Made by a program: the position numbers and the translations under genes
Shown here: piece by piece, positions 45,801-55,092 of the stretch
Position numbering within the stretch: the first letter of the stretch is position 1
Layout of the letters: each line of letters opens with the position of its first letter
Source: Pusillibacter faecalis
GTDB taxonomy: Bacteria > Bacillota > Clostridia > Oscillospirales > Oscillospiraceae
NCBI RefSeq assembly: GCF_018408705.1
Contig: NZ_AP023420.1
Span: forward strand, 1,612,001 to 1,676,000
Direction of reading: 5' to 3'
Length of the DNA: 64,000 bases
Notes under the pieces: model-generated
Databases searched by the model: none
What the model saw: only the letters and a program-made list of their open reading frames with translations
What the model was told of the DNA's origin: nothing

Positions 45801-46308
45801 TTTGAAGCTGCTGGAAGAGGCGGTTTTGGAGGAGCAGGGCCAGGAGAAGCAGATCGAAACGGAGTGCTCTGCGGATCTTACGGTCAACGCCCATATTCCG
45901 GACCGTTATGTGCCCTCTCCGGAGCAGAGAATGGATTTGTACCGCCGCATCGCCGCCATCCGCAGCGACGAGGACGCCTCGGACCTGCTGGACGAGATGC
46001 TGGACCGCTACGGCGAGGCGCCCAAAAGCGTGCTGGCGCTGCTGGATGTGGCGCTGCTGCGTGCGGCTGCGGCCCGCTCTGGCGTGGCCGACATCTCCCA
46101 ACGCAAGGATGTTTTGAAATTTACCCTGGGCGTCTTTCGCCCCGAGGCCCTGGTGACAGTGTGCGGCCTGCACAAGTACAAGGGCCGGCTGACCATCGCC
46201 GCCGGGGACACCCCAGCCCTGACGCTGAAGCTCTCCCCGGGCGCGGACGTGCTGGAAACCGCCAGGACCCTGGTGGAGGACCTGCGGCTGGCTGGCGGCG
46301 AGTCCTAA
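42802..46308 (+). CDS. mfd: Transcription-repair coupling factor Mfd
   Basis: ATP-driven translocase that removes stalled RNA polymerase and recruits UvrA. 1168 residues from ATG 42802 (AAGGAA 8 bases upstream). Order: UvrB-like N-terminal module (about 1-330), RNA-polymerase-interacting CarD-like domain (about 496-560, [16 protein letters not shown]), superfamily 2 motor with Walker [13 protein letters not shown] (about 651), DEEQ box [21 protein letters not shown] and [16 protein letters not shown], then the C-terminal TRCF domain. A further in-frame ATG at 42700 has no ribosome site. Confidence 0.96.
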   Translation: MEHFLQQLAAIPEVAELIRRVDGGGCPAAVTGLQPVQRACVGAAVARASRRSAVFVCGDEREVRQLAGDLETLMGVRPVILLSREWQLRPGAVASREWERSRLAALYDMARGEAAVVVATADALMQRTLPPKLLNSLAVTLKTGGRADLKVLAESLLSAGYTRCDQVEGVGQFALRGGILDVFSPLMDQPVRCEFFDDEIDSMGSFDPATQRRTANVTSALLLPAAEVLPSAVPGGATDLAERLLRLAEKLEKKPRTVETAAQLREDAQRLQNGAEVGGLDRYLAAVYPKAAAGVHYLPAESLVFLCESGRVDERVKNTLLQNKQDVEALLEAGVMAGEYGKLLLSAEELYTALEDHPVVMMESLPTSRRPLVPRGLLGMTARQLSSYGGSLETAVTDLEHYRGSGSAVLVLCGGESRANNLQRLLEERRIPAVLDLKNAGMPEPGEVRISMGALSAGCEWPTIHLAVLTEGQLTGTVRKRAKLKKESSRQKIQSYTDLSPGDLVVHVHHGVGRFAGIQRMPVDGVEKDYIKIDYAGGDCLYVPVTQLDQVSKYIGGGEDQERARLNKLGGTEWAKQKTRAKKAAKDLAKGLTQLYAERQKRPGFAFSPDSPWQQEFEEAFPYAETDDQLRAIAEIKADMERPRPMDRLLCGDVGYGKTEVALRAVMKCVLDGKQAAILVPTTVLAQQHYATAVGRFRDFPVKIEVLSRFTTAKEQKRILSAARSGGVDLLIGTHKLLQKSVEFKDLGLLIIDEEQRFGVTHKERLKEISRQVDVLTLSATPIPRTLNMALSGLRDMSTIEEPPADRQPVQTYVLEHDWALLEDAMRRELSRGGQVYYLHNRVETIDLTASRIQKLLGPEVRVVTGHGKMGERELSAVMQAMVDGEADILVCTTIIETGIDIPNVNTLIIEDADRMGLSQLHQIRGRIGRSVRRAYAYLTFRRGKVLQENAAKRLAAIREYVEFGSGFKVAMRDLEIRGAGNLLGPEQSGYLMTVGYDLYLKLLEEAVLEEQGQEKQIETECSADLTVNAHIPDRYVPSPEQRMDLYRRIAAIRSDEDASDLLDEMLDRYGEAPKSVLALLDVALLRAAAARSGVADISQRKDVLKFTLGVFRPEALVTVCGLHKYKGRLTIAAGDTPALTLKLSPGADVLETARTLVEDLRLAGGES

Positions 46309-46399
46309 GAAGCGTTCCTCCCTATTCAGATTCCGGCGTCATATCCATGGCCCTCCCCGCATATACATGAAGGGACAACCTGTGGGGAGGAGTGGAAGC

Positions 46400-47377
46400 A
46401 TGAACATACGTGCGATTGCTCTGGCCCTCTTGCTGTGCCTCTGCCTCACCGCCTGCGGCGGCGAGCCGGAGGAGAGCGGGGGCCAGATGTCACTTTTGGA
46501 GACAGCAGCAGGCCTGGATGGGACCGAGCATCTTCTGACGATTGACAATCGGGAAATCCCGGCCTGGAGGTATCTCTACTGGCTGGCCTATACCTGCGAT
46601 CAAATTGCCCAGAGCTATACGGAATCTGAGGTGACGCTGGACTGGGCTGCGCCGGTATCAGGAGGGACTCTGGCGGACTATGCCAAGGATCAAGCCCTGG
46701 CAGACACGGCTCTGTACGCTACCGTAGAAAATTGGGCGGAGAAATATGGCTGTGTGGCGGAGATGGAGGCGCAGACGCCTGCGGCCCTGCCGGATTTAGG
46801 CCTGGGGCAGGAGCAGATGCAGGAGCTGGAGCAAGTGGGATGGCTCTATACAGAGCTTTATCAGCTCTATCACACAGCGGACAGTGCCCTGGCCCCAGCG
46901 GCGGAGGACCTGCGGACGTATGGGCAGGAGCAGGGGGCGATCACACTGAATCGCATCTTGGTTCCAATGGGAGAAGACCGGGAGAGTGCCAGCCAGAGGG
47001 CGGCGGAGCTGTTTTCCCAGCTGAACAGCGCAGAGGACCAAACCGCAAAGTTCTCGGAGCTGACGGCGGGCAGCGCGGACACACTGGGTCCACGGACCGT
47101 TCTGCCAGGAGACGATTCCCTGGATGCATCCTTGCTGGAGGCGGCAGCGGCCCTGGAGGAAGGTCAGTGCTCCGGCATTGTGGAATCCGAGGAGGGATTC
47201 TCCATTTTGCTGCGGCTGCCTTTGGACACGGCCGCCCTCATGGACCGCTATTTTGAAAGCCTCCTGGCCTCTGCTGCGGAGAATTCCGTTGTGACCACCA
47301 CACAGGCTTATACGGATCTGGACCCCGCCGCGTTCTACGATGCCTGGCGGCAGGGACGCCAGGGCAGCGGAACGTAA
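46400..47377 (+). CDS. Lipoprotein peptidyl-prolyl isomerase (PpiC/SurA-like)
   Basis: 325 residues. Signal peptide with lipobox LTAC (Cys ~19), so tethered outside the membrane. After an N-terminal helical SurA-like part (about 40-170) comes a parvulin-type domain (about 175-290: ITLNRILVPMGEDRESASQRAAELFSQL, TLGPRTV, SLLEAAAALEEGQCSGIVESEEGFSILLRL). Helps fold exported proteins, comparable in role to PrsA; known family function, not proven here. RBS GGGGAGGAG before ATG 46400. 91 bases after mfd, as in related genomes. Confidence 0.85.
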   Translation: MNIRAIALALLLCLCLTACGGEPEESGGQMSLLETAAGLDGTEHLLTIDNREIPAWRYLYWLAYTCDQIAQSYTESEVTLDWAAPVSGGTLADYAKDQALADTALYATVENWAEKYGCVAEMEAQTPAALPDLGLGQEQMQELEQVGWLYTELYQLYHTADSALAPAAEDLRTYGQEQGAITLNRILVPMGEDRESASQRAAELFSQLNSAEDQTAKFSELTAGSADTLGPRTVLPGDDSLDASLLEAAAALEEGQCSGIVESEEGFSILLRLPLDTAALMDRYFESLLASAAENSVVTTTQAYTDLDPAAFYDAWRQGRQGSGT

Positions 47378-47425
47378 CGGGATGCTTGTGAAAGTTTAGT
47401 CAATCTGACGAAAAGGAAGGCGGAT

Positions 47426-47443
47426 TTGTCAATTATTTAACAA
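47426..47443. promoter_or_regulatory. Probable Rex operator upstream of the thiolase gene
   Basis: TTGTCAATTATTTAACAA matches the clostridial Rex consensus TTGTTAA-N4-TTAACAA at 13 of 14 defined bases. It lies 26 bases upstream of the -35 box. Rex senses NADH/NAD+ and controls thiolase-butyrate genes in clostridia. Confidence 0.6.
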
Positions 47444-47468
47444 AAATGGAGATATGGTCAGATTTCCA

Positions 47469-47497
47469 TTGACGGGGAGCGGAAAATCCACTATAAT
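47469..47497 (+). promoter_or_regulatory. Promoter of the thiolase gene
   Basis: TTGACG (47469-47474), 17-base spacer, TATAAT (47492-47497); 128-base leader to the start codon. Confidence 0.8.
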
Positions 47498-47624
47498 TGG
47501 CGCTGTAAGGTTTCAAAGCGGGTGGCTTGCCGCAGCAAGCCATCAACACTGGCATAGTCTCAACCCCCGCAAACCAAAGGCGGCAGCGCCGTCTGTAAAA
47601 ACAAGAAAATGGAGGCCGTAGTTT

Positions 47625-48884
47625 ATGAAAGATCTTTATGTTGTGAATTGCTGCAGAACTGCCATCGGTTCCTTTGGCGGTGCCCTGAAGAACACCTCCG
47701 CCACGGAGATGGGCGCTATCGTGGCAAAAGAGGTCATGAAGCGCGCCGGCGTAAACCCTGCTGACATTGACGAGGTCATGTTCGGCGATGTGCTGTCCGC
47801 TGGCCTGGGCCAGAACGTGGCTCGCCAGGTGGCTGTCAAGGCCGGTGTGCCCTACTCCGTCCCCGCCTACACCGTGAACATGGTCTGCGGCTCCGGCATG
47901 AAGACCATGATCGAGGCAGCCCGCACCATTCTGGCCGGCGATGCGGAGATGATCCTCTGCGGCGGCACCGAGAGCATGTCCCAGGCGCCCTTTGCCAGCC
48001 CCGACACCCGCTGGGGCGCCCGCATGGGCGACAAGAAGATCGTGGACACCATGATCAAGGACGGCCTGTGGGACGCCTATAACAACTATCACATGGGCAC
48101 CACTGCTGAGAACGTCTGCGACGTGTGGGGCATTACCCGCCAGGAGTTGGATGCGTTCGCCGCCTCCTCCCAGCAGAAGGCCTGCGCCGCCCGGGACTCC
48201 GGCCGCTTTGATGACGAGATTGTTCCCGTGCCGGTGAAGGTCAAGAAGGAGACCGTGGAGTTCAAGCGGGATGAGTATCCGAAGGAGAACGTCACGGTGG
48301 AGAGCATCTCCAAGCTCCGGGGCGCGTTCCCTGTGGGCCCTGAGGGCGTGGAGGATGAGATCGTTCATACCTTCGAGCCTACCAAGGTCCACGAGGCGGA
48401 CGCCCGCAAGCATGAGCAGCGCGTCACCGCCGCCAACGCCTCCGGCCTGAACGACGGCGCTGCCGCCATCATCCTGGCCTCCGGCGAGGCTGTGGAGAAG
48501 TACGGCCTTAAGCCCATGGCCAAGCTGATTGGCTGGGGCCAGGGCGGTGTGGACCCCAAGATCATGGGTGTTGGACCTGTGCCTGCCTGCCGTCAGGCAA
48601 TGAAGAAGGCCGGCCTGACCATCCAGGATATTGACCTGATTGAGGCGAATGAGGCTTTTGCCGCACAGTGTGTGGCTGTGGCCCGTGAGCTGGATTTCGA
48701 TCTGAGCAAGGTCAACGTCAACGGCGGCGCCATCGCCCTGGGCCATCCCATCGGCTGCTCCGGCGCCCGGATTGTCGTGACGCTGATTCACGAGATGCTC
48801 AAGCGCGACGATGCCAAGAAGGGTATGGCGACCCTGTGCATCGGCGGCGGCATGGCCACCACGGTCATTGTGGAGAAGTGCTGA
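47625..48884 (+). CDS. thlA: Acetyl-CoA C-acetyltransferase (thiolase)
   Basis: Condenses two acetyl-CoA to acetoacetyl-CoA, entry to butyrate formation. 419 residues, slightly longer than the usual ~392. Active-site Cys in NMVCGSGMKTMIEA (about residue 89), ESMSQAPF, NDGAAAIILAS, catalytic His in EANEAFAAQ, NVNGGAIALGHPIGCSGAR and the second Cys near LCIGGGMATTVI. Strongly biased codons suggest high expression. Single gene with promoter, Rex-like site and terminator. Confidence 0.95.
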   Translation: MKDLYVVNCCRTAIGSFGGALKNTSATEMGAIVAKEVMKRAGVNPADIDEVMFGDVLSAGLGQNVARQVAVKAGVPYSVPAYTVNMVCGSGMKTMIEAARTILAGDAEMILCGGTESMSQAPFASPDTRWGARMGDKKIVDTMIKDGLWDAYNNYHMGTTAENVCDVWGITRQELDAFAASSQQKACAARDSGRFDDEIVPVPVKVKKETVEFKRDEYPKENVTVESISKLRGAFPVGPEGVEDEIVHTFEPTKVHEADARKHEQRVTAANASGLNDGAAAIILASGEAVEKYGLKPMAKLIGWGQGGVDPKIMGVGPVPACRQAMKKAGLTIQDIDLIEANEAFAAQCVAVARELDFDLSKVNVNGGAIALGHPIGCSGARIVVTLIHEMLKRDDAKKGMATLCIGGGMATTVIVEKC

Positions 48885-48904
48885 GTTTAAGTACAAACAG
48901 CCTG

Positions 48905-48936
48905 ACGTGAGGGGCGTAAGCCCCTCACGTTTTTTT
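48905..48936 (+). terminator. Terminator after the thiolase gene
   Basis: ACGTGAGGGGC-GTAA-GCCCCTCACGT followed by TTTTTT. Confidence 0.95.
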
Positions 48937-49088
48937 GTGCGGAGCGGGGAAGCTGGTCAGAGAGAAAAAGGCCCCGGGACCCTTAAAAATTGTTTCGGAT
49001 TTGACATTTACTTTCACAGGAATCTGTGCTATGCTTAAAAATGTTATGTAGACCAGCCTATGAACAAGCGGACATTTGGAGGACACCT

Positions 49089-52000
49089 ATGAGACAACTT
49101 TTTCGCAAGACCTTATCAGCGCTGACAGCGGCGGCGCTGCTGTGCGCACTGGCCTTGCCCGCCGCGGCCTCGGAGGCGCTGGGCGAGGATCTGACCGCAA
49201 AGGACACGCAGCTGCACGATCAGACGCAGCTCTCCACCAACGTATTCTGGAGCACGGCTTACTCTGACAGGCGGACGGAAAACCTGATTACATACAGCCC
49301 CAATGGGGCTGTGGTGCCAATCGTTACTGCGGGCTCCGTGCTGACGAGCCGAAGCACTGTGACCTCCGCCGCCCGGGAGCTGGAGGCGGAGGGATACCGG
49401 GTGGTGGCCGGCATCAACGGCGATTTCTTTAATGTCAACACAGGATTGCCCATCGGCATTGTGGTGACAGACGGAGAACTGCGCAGCAGCGACGCCGGAT
49501 ACTATGCCATCGGGTTCCGGGCGGACGGTACCGCTATTCTAGGAAAGCCGGCTGTGACAGTCCAGGCGGACCTGGGCTATGCCGGTGAAGACGGTGCCGC
49601 GCTGGTGCGCAAGATTACCGGCGTTAATAAGGCCCGGGTTTCCACCGGCGGTATCTACCTCTATACCCATGATTTCAACAGCCGCCACACCACCGGTAAC
49701 ACCGAGGCCGGTGTGGATGTCATCTGCACCATTGTGGATGGCCGGCTCTCCATCGGAGAATCTGTGACACTGCAGGTGGAGCAGGTCCTGGAGGCAACGT
49801 CGGCCACTGCCATCGGAGAAAATCAGGTGGTGCTTTCAGCAAACCTGCAGTCGGACGCCTATTATGTGGACGCACTGAAAAATATCCCTGTGGGCAGCCA
49901 GATTGTACTCACCGCCACGTCTGCCAACAGCGGGTGGGACGATGTGGAGTATGCGCTGGGTGCGCTGTATTCCCTGGTAGAAAACGGCGCAGTGGTCTCT
50001 GGCCTGCAGGCTGGCTCGGCGCCCCGTACCGCCGTTGGACAAAAGGCGGACGGCTCGCTGGTGTTCTACACCATTGACGGCCGCAGGTCCGGACATTCCA
50101 TCGGAGCCACGATGACTCAGGTGGCCCAGCGGCTGATTGAGCTGGGCTGTGTGACGGCCCTGTGTCTGGACGGCGGCGGCTCCACGACGCTCACGGTCAC
50201 AGAGCCGGACCAGCTGACCTCCGGCACCATCAACAAGCCGTCTGACGGCAGTGAGCGCTCCGTGACCAACCAGGTTTTCCTGGTGGCAGACAGCACGCCC
50301 AGCGGAGAGCTGAGCCACTTCTATGTCAGTGCGGATTATGACTATGTTCTGGCCGGCAGCACCGTGAATATTTCCGCTGCCGCCATTGACACCAATTTCA
50401 TTCCCATGTCCGGGGATTACAGCCTCTCCGTCTCTGAGGGTGAGGTCAATGGCAGCGTTGTGACAACGCCCCGGTCCGGCGGAGATATTGTGGTAACAGC
50501 AGAGTCCAGAGGCCGGGAGGGAACGACAACCATCCACGCCATTGCCAATCCGACAGATGTGGTGATCCGCAATACCAGCAGCACGGCGATCACAACGCTG
50601 AGCGCCGCGCCCGGCAGCGTCACCCAGCTGACAGCCTCCGCCGCTTACAACCGCATCTCTCTGAAGGCAGATCCAGGAGCATTTACCTGGGAGGTCAACG
50701 GCGGAATCGGCACGATTGATCAGCAGGGTAATTTTACCGCCACCACCCCAGGCACCGGTACCATCACCGCAACAGCCGGCAATGTGACCGCCTCGGTCAC
50801 TGTAACCGTGTCCAATCTGGCATTGCAGACGGTGGAGGATTTTGAGGGTACCAGCACGATTTTCCGGGGCAGCGGCAGCGCCATGGACTTCAGCCTCAAC
50901 CACAATGCAGACACGGTGCGGATTGGAAGCGGTTCTGCCAAGCTGGACTATGACCTGACCCAAACCAACGATGACGGCGCCTATAGCGCGGAGTGGAGGG
51001 CCTCCAGCCCCACCAGCCTGGGAAGCCAGATTTATACCAGCCTAAGTCTCTGGGTTTACGGAGACGGCTCCGGCAACATTCTGAGCCTGCTGTATGATGA
51101 CGGCACAACGGGTTATCAGCCTCTGACAATCACTGCGCTGGACTTCACCGGCTGGAAACAGGTGTCTGTTTCCCTCTCTGCCGTTCCCGGAACACTTTCC
51201 ATTCAGGGGCTGCGGATCAGCGCCCCAACAGACCATGGTCTGGCTGACACCGATACGTCCCGTACCGGCACCATCTACCTGGACCAGATCGTGGCCAGCT
51301 TTGATAACATTGTAGACACGGCAGTGCCGTCTGTCAGCGTGAGCGTCAGCGGGACGTCCCTCACAGGCACAGTCACCGACGCGGTGGACGGCGTGCTGCC
51401 CCAGGGCTCCATCACAGTGACCTATGACGGGAAGCCTGTGACCTTCAGCTACAACGCCTCCACTGGCGCCATCTCCGCCGTGCTGCCCGCCGCTGACGGC
51501 AGCGCTCACCGGGTCACTATAACAGCGAAGGACGCCTCCGGTAATATCGGCCGGGCCTCCTACGATATCTCCGCGGCCAGCGACTGGACCCCGGTTTTCT
51601 CAGACACCAAAGACTATTGGGCTGCCACCTATGTGGATTACCTGTACACGGCCGGAATCACCACCGGTTATGCGGACGGCACCTTCAAGCCCAATCAGAA
51701 TATTACTCGGGCCCAGTTCGCCGTGATGCTCTACCGGTACCTGGGGCTGGACGAGAGCCAGTACGCCAGTGTGACGCTGCCCTTTGCCGATCACAGCAAA
51801 ATCGCGGACTATGCGCTCCCCGCCATCAAGGCGCTCTATACGGAGGGTATTATCAACGGCACCACCGGCAGCGACGGAAAGCTGTATTTCAATCCCAACA
51901 GCTCCCTGACCCGGGCCCAGGCCGCCACCATGATTGGCCGCACCCAGGAAAAGGGCTATGCCACGGCGGAGCTGACCTTTACCGACGCCGGCTCCATCCC

Positions 52001-52133
52001 TGCCTATGCCACCTATTATATCCAGACCATGGTGGCTCAGGGCGTGATCAGCGGCTATACCGATGGCAGCTTCAAGCCCCAGGCCAACATCACCCGGGGC
52101 CAGATGGCCAAGATTCTCTATAACCTGATGTAA
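49089..52133 (+). CDS. SLH-anchored phosphodiester glycosidase (NAGPA) family protein
   Basis: 1014 residues from ATG 49089 (GGAGGACACC; an in-frame extension from 49026 is less likely). Signal peptide 1-28 (basic, then SALTAAALLCALALPAAAS). NAGPA domain about 60-385: VVAGINGDFFNVNTGLPIGIVV, then LCLDGGGSTTLTV (about 357-369) typical of phosphodiester alpha-N-acetylglucosaminidase folds. A BIG2-like immunoglobulin domain (about 500-580, LTASAAYNRISLKADPGAFTWEVNGGIGTIDQ), a jelly-roll/CBM-like domain (about 580-740), a short Ig-like segment and three SLH modules (about 835-1014, GITTGYADGTFKPNQNITRAQFAVMLYRYLG). Probably trims wall or teichoic-acid glycans at the surface. Confidence 0.85.
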   Translation: MRQLFRKTLSALTAAALLCALALPAAASEALGEDLTAKDTQLHDQTQLSTNVFWSTAYSDRRTENLITYSPNGAVVPIVTAGSVLTSRSTVTSAARELEAEGYRVVAGINGDFFNVNTGLPIGIVVTDGELRSSDAGYYAIGFRADGTAILGKPAVTVQADLGYAGEDGAALVRKITGVNKARVSTGGIYLYTHDFNSRHTTGNTEAGVDVICTIVDGRLSIGESVTLQVEQVLEATSATAIGENQVVLSANLQSDAYYVDALKNIPVGSQIVLTATSANSGWDDVEYALGALYSLVENGAVVSGLQAGSAPRTAVGQKADGSLVFYTIDGRRSGHSIGATMTQVAQRLIELGCVTALCLDGGGSTTLTVTEPDQLTSGTINKPSDGSERSVTNQVFLVADSTPSGELSHFYVSADYDYVLAGSTVNISAAAIDTNFIPMSGDYSLSVSEGEVNGSVVTTPRSGGDIVVTAESRGREGTTTIHAIANPTDVVIRNTSSTAITTLSAAPGSVTQLTASAAYNRISLKADPGAFTWEVNGGIGTIDQQGNFTATTPGTGTITATAGNVTASVTVTVSNLALQTVEDFEGTSTIFRGSGSAMDFSLNHNADTVRIGSGSAKLDYDLTQTNDDGAYSAEWRASSPTSLGSQIYTSLSLWVYGDGSGNILSLLYDDGTTGYQPLTITALDFTGWKQVSVSLSAVPGTLSIQGLRISAPTDHGLADTDTSRTGTIYLDQIVASFDNIVDTAVPSVSVSVSGTSLTGTVTDAVDGVLPQGSITVTYDGKPVTFSYNASTGAISAVLPAADGSAHRVTITAKDASGNIGRASYDISAASDWTPVFSDTKDYWAATYVDYLYTAGITTGYADGTFKPNQNITRAQFAVMLYRYLGLDESQYASVTLPFADHSKIADYALPAIKALYTEGIINGTTGSDGKLYFNPNSSLTRAQAATMIGRTQEKGYATAELTFTDAGSIPAYATYYIQTMVAQGVISGYTDGSFKPQANITRGQMAKILYNLM

Positions 52134-52139
52134 TGGAAA

Positions 52140-52169
52140 AGCGGCCCGGCGCATCTGCGCCGGGCCGCT
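52140..52169 (+). terminator. Hairpin after the NAGPA-SLH gene
   Basis: AGCGGCCCGGCGCA-TC-TGCGCCGGGCCGCT, very stable, poor T tract. Confidence 0.65.
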
Positions 52170-52301
52170 CAGCTTGGGGGAACAAGTTCCGTATGAGATC
52201 GGGCTGACGGACTATTGGAACCCCCTCTGCGTTCCAAACAGTCTTTGATCTCCTGGAAGCGGGGAAACCCTGACGGTTCCGGCCCTTTTCCGTTTCTGAG
52301 C

Positions 52302-52342
52302 AAGGCATCAGCCCGGCGTAGACGCGCCGGGCTGATGCTTTT
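52302..52342. terminator. Bidirectional terminator near recR end
   Basis: Stem GCATCAGCCCGGCG / CGCCGGGCTGATGC followed by TTTT on the plus side; on the minus side it lies 8 bases past the recR stop, with A/T-poor flank. Confidence 0.75.
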
Positions 52343-52349
52343 GCAGGAT

Positions 52350-52949
52350 TCAGATTTCCCGGCGCCCCTCCAGGGCCCGCATCAGCGTGGCGTCATCGGC
52401 AAATTCCAGATGCCCGCCCACAGGAATACCATAGGCCAGACGGGTGACTCGCACTTCAAAAGGCTTCAGCAGCCGCGCGATATACATGGCGGTGGCCTCC
52501 CCTTCGGTGTCCGGGTTCGTGGCCATGATGACCTCCTGTACGCCGCCCTTGGCCACGCGTTCCACCAGGGATTTGATGGAGAGGTCGTCCGGCCCCACGT
52601 GGTTCATGGGAGAGATCACACCATGGAGGACATGATAATGTCCGTTGTACTCCCGGGAACGCTCCATGGCTGCCACGTCCCGGGGGTCCGCCACCACGCA
52701 GATGGTGGAGCCGTCCCTCTTGGGAGAGGCGCAGATGGGGCACAGCCCTCCGGCAGTAAAGTTCTGACACACCGGACAGCAGGTTACACTGCGCTTGGCG
52801 TCCAAAATGGCGTCGGCAAACTCCCGGGCCTCTTCCTCCGGCAGGCCCAGCACGAAGAAAGCCAACCGCTGTGCGGATTTGCCGCCAATGCCCGGCAGAC
52901 GGGCGAACTGCTCCACCAGCTTTTCCAGCGGGGCGGGAAAGTGTTCCAT
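52350..52949 (-). CDS. recR: Recombination protein RecR
   Basis: Works with RecF and RecO to load RecA at gaps. 199 residues from ATG 52949 (AAAGGAG), the normal length. N-terminal HhH (LARLPGIGGKSAQRLAFF), Cys4 zinc finger CCPVC ... CPIC, Toprim domain (VVADPRDVAAMERSREYNGHYHVLHG; ATNPDTEGEATAMYIA) and a C-terminal GIPVGGHLEFADDATLMRAL. A 12-residue extension to 52985 lacks a ribosome site. Confidence 0.97.
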   Translation of the reverse strand: MEHFPAPLEKLVEQFARLPGIGGKSAQRLAFFVLGLPEEEAREFADAILDAKRSVTCCPVCQNFTAGGLCPICASPKRDGSTICVVADPRDVAAMERSREYNGHYHVLHGVISPMNHVGPDDLSIKSLVERVAKGGVQEVIMATNPDTEGEATAMYIARLLKPFEVRVTRLAYGIPVGGHLEFADDATLMRALEGRREI

Positions 52950-53139
52950 CTTTTGCTGCTCCTTTGCCTTGTTTGCCTGCTGCAAACAACAAATTGAAAA
53001 TCATGTTCACCGCTTCCCGAGGCGATGCTTCCACCCCTGCAGGGCCATTCGCCTTCTGTATGCGGCGAAAATTCTCCCCGCCGCCCTGGCAGAAGTCTGC
53101 CGGTGACACGGGTGAGAAACTGCGGCAGATCTGCTCTCC

Positions 53140-54099
53140 CTAGGCTAGGTCCATGGCAAAGAGCGCTGCCGCGCCGCCAGTGTGGAGGAACAGAATATCC
53201 TCCTGACCGGGAAAGCCGCCGGCTTCCAAAAGGCGCAGCATGCCGCTCCAGGCCTTGCCGGTATATACAGGGTCCAGAAGAATGCCCTCCATCCGGGCCA
53301 GCTCCTGGATATAGGGGGTGTCCTCCGGGTTGGGGATAGCATAGCCTTGGCCCAGGTGATAAACCATGCGGAAATCGTCCGGGGTTCCGGAGGGAGCGCG
53401 GCCCAAAAGCGCCGCCGCGCCGTCAGCCAGCCTTGGGACAATCTCTTCAAAGGGGTCGTCATCCACGCCGATGCCGGTGACCTTGACGCCGGGGAGATAC
53501 CATCGGGCGCCCAGCAGCACTCCGGCGGTGGTGCCGCCGGAGCCGGTGGCGGAGACGATGTGGCCCACGGATGCGCCCTGCTGGCGAAGCTCCCGCACGC
53601 AGTTCACATACCCCAGGGCGCCCAGAGCTGTGGAACCTCCAACGGGAATGTGATAGGCCCTGCGGCCCGCTGCGGCCAGCTCTGCGCCAAGACGGTCCAT
53701 CTCCGCGTAGATATCGTCATAGCTGTCGGTGTCCAGGAAGCGGACCTGGGCTCCGTAGATGTCGTCCAGAATCAGATTGCCTCTGTGGTCCGTCACGCCC
53801 CGCTTTTTCAAAAGCAGGATGCAGCGCATCCCCAGGCGGGCGGCGCAGGCGGCGGTCAGCATGGCATGGTTGGACTGGGCGCCGCCGGTGGTGAACACCG
53901 TGTCGCAGCCTTGGGTCTGGGCTTGAGCCAGCAGGTATTCCAGCTTGCGGACCTTGTTGCCTCCGAGGGCCACGCCGCAAAGATCATCCCGCTTGATCCA
54001 GATATTGCGGCCGTACTTGGCGCTGATGGCTTCCAGCCGATAGAGGGGCGTGGGGAACACGCCCAGCTTCACGCGGGGAAATTGGTCCAGATCTCTCAT
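53140..54099 (-). CDS. D-cysteine desulfhydrase / ACC deaminase-family PLP enzyme
   Basis: 319 residues. Fold-type II PLP enzyme: PLP lysine in LGGNKVRKLEYL (about 47-58), substrate region TGGAQSNHA, phosphate loop ATGSGGTTAG. The family splits D-cysteine to H2S, ammonia and pyruvate or acts on 1-aminocyclopropane-1-carboxylate or related D-amino acids; motif NHA after QS fits this group. Starts 3 bases after the rpe stop, so co-transcribed with it. Exact substrate not fixed by sequence. Confidence 0.9.
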   Translation of the reverse strand: MRDLDQFPRVKLGVFPTPLYRLEAISAKYGRNIWIKRDDLCGVALGGNKVRKLEYLLAQAQTQGCDTVFTTGGAQSNHAMLTAACAARLGMRCILLLKKRGVTDHRGNLILDDIYGAQVRFLDTDSYDDIYAEMDRLGAELAAAGRRAYHIPVGGSTALGALGYVNCVRELRQQGASVGHIVSATGSGGTTAGVLLGARWYLPGVKVTGIGVDDDPFEEIVPRLADGAAALLGRAPSGTPDDFRMVYHLGQGYAIPNPEDTPYIQELARMEGILLDPVYTGKAWSGMLRLLEAGGFPGQEDILFLHTGGAAALFAMDLA

Positions 54100-54102
54100 C
54101 AG

Positions 54103-54747
54103 TTATCCTCTCAGTTCCAGAATGCGGGCGGGAATGTCCTCCGCCTTGTAGACCGCGCTGCCCGCCACCAGCACGTTGGCGCCGGCGTCGATACAGGCCC
54201 GGCAGGTGTCTGGGGCCACGCCGCCGTCCACCTCTAGCTCGCAGGCAGGGTTCCTCTCGTCAATCAGCTGGCGCAGGGCGGCGACTTTCGGCATCTGATC
54301 CGACATAAACTTCTGACCGCCAAACCCCGGCTCCACCGTCATTACCAGGATCAGTTCCACCTGCTCCAGATAGGGGAGCGCCGCCTCTGCCGGGGTTTTG
54401 GGCTTGAGCACCACGCCGGCCCGTTTGCCCCGGGCGTGAATCCGGTCGATGGCGGACTGGATCTTCTCTGGCGTGTCCGACTCCACGTGGACCGTCACCA
54501 AATCGGCGCCGGCGTCGCAGAAGGCCTCTACATACCGCACCGGCTCCACGATCATCAGGTGGACATCCAGCGCCATATCCGTCACGCGGCGGATAGACTG
54601 GACAACAGGGATGCCGATGGAGATGTTGGGGACAAACATGCCGTCCATCACGTCCACATGCAGATAGTCGGCGGAGGCCACGCGGCGGATATCCCGCTCC
54701 AAATTTGCAAAATCCGCGGAGAGAATGGATGGGGCGATCTTAATCAT
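54103..54747 (-). CDS. rpe: Ribulose-phosphate 3-epimerase
   Basis: Interconverts ribulose and xylulose 5-phosphate in the pentose phosphate pathway. 214 residues from ATG 54747; a longer frame upstream lacks support. TIM barrel with IAPSILSADFANL, HVDVMDGMFVPNISIG (metal His/Asp), DVHLMIVEP, MTVEPGFGGQKFM and the phosphate-binding EVDGGVAPDT and AGSAVYKAED. RBS AGAGGT, moderate. Confidence 0.97.
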   Translation of the reverse strand: MIKIAPSILSADFANLERDIRRVASADYLHVDVMDGMFVPNISIGIPVVQSIRRVTDMALDVHLMIVEPVRYVEAFCDAGADLVTVHVESDTPEKIQSAIDRIHARGKRAGVVLKPKTPAEAALPYLEQVELILVMTVEPGFGGQKFMSDQMPKVAALRQLIDERNPACELEVDGGVAPDTCRACIDAGANVLVAGSAVYKAEDIPARILELRG

Positions 54748-55092
54748 GGAAAGGACCTCTTTTCTCTTGGTTGGGTGACAATTCCGGCGGGACGGGCCGG
54801 AAGGTGCCGGTGACGGCGGGAGGAAAGGGCGCATAGGATGTTGCAAGCGGCCAGGATGCCCCCGAAGCTTCGCGCAGCGTCCGCCCCCGGGTGTGGCACC
54901 GCCGCTTTGTTTGATATAGGGAGCCGGTGGGTTTGCCGCCGGCTCCCCTCTCTTATATAGCGTCTTTAGTGTATCAAACTCCGGAGGTAAAAGCAACCGC
55001 GCGGCAGAATTTTTCTTCTGTTGCATAAGCTACTTTACATCTTAGAATATCGTGATAATCTAATATCATGGACAATGAAGGGTGTGAAATCC
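54748..55092. other. Divergent intergenic region rpe / arsR
   Basis: 345 bases. Contains a hairpin GGGAGCCGG / CCGGCTCCC (about 54925-54954), GC-rich leader of rpe, and, on the plus strand, the arsR promoter/operator at 55034-55063. No gene visible. Confidence 0.6.
55034..55063 (+). promoter_or_regulatory. Promoter and overlapping palindromic operator of arsR-trxB-trx
   Basis: TTTACA (55034-55039), 16-base spacer, TAATCT (55056-55061). A 22-bp imperfect palindrome, TTAGA-n-TATC-nn-GATA-n-TCTAA (55042-55063, 18 of 22 symmetric), covers the spacer and -10 box, the layout of ArsR/SmtB autorepression. Confidence 0.65.

Noticed and set aside
44443..46173. 576-codon minus-strand frame inside mfd
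   Set aside because: Mfd motor motifs are intact on the plus strand; the reverse frame has no family features.
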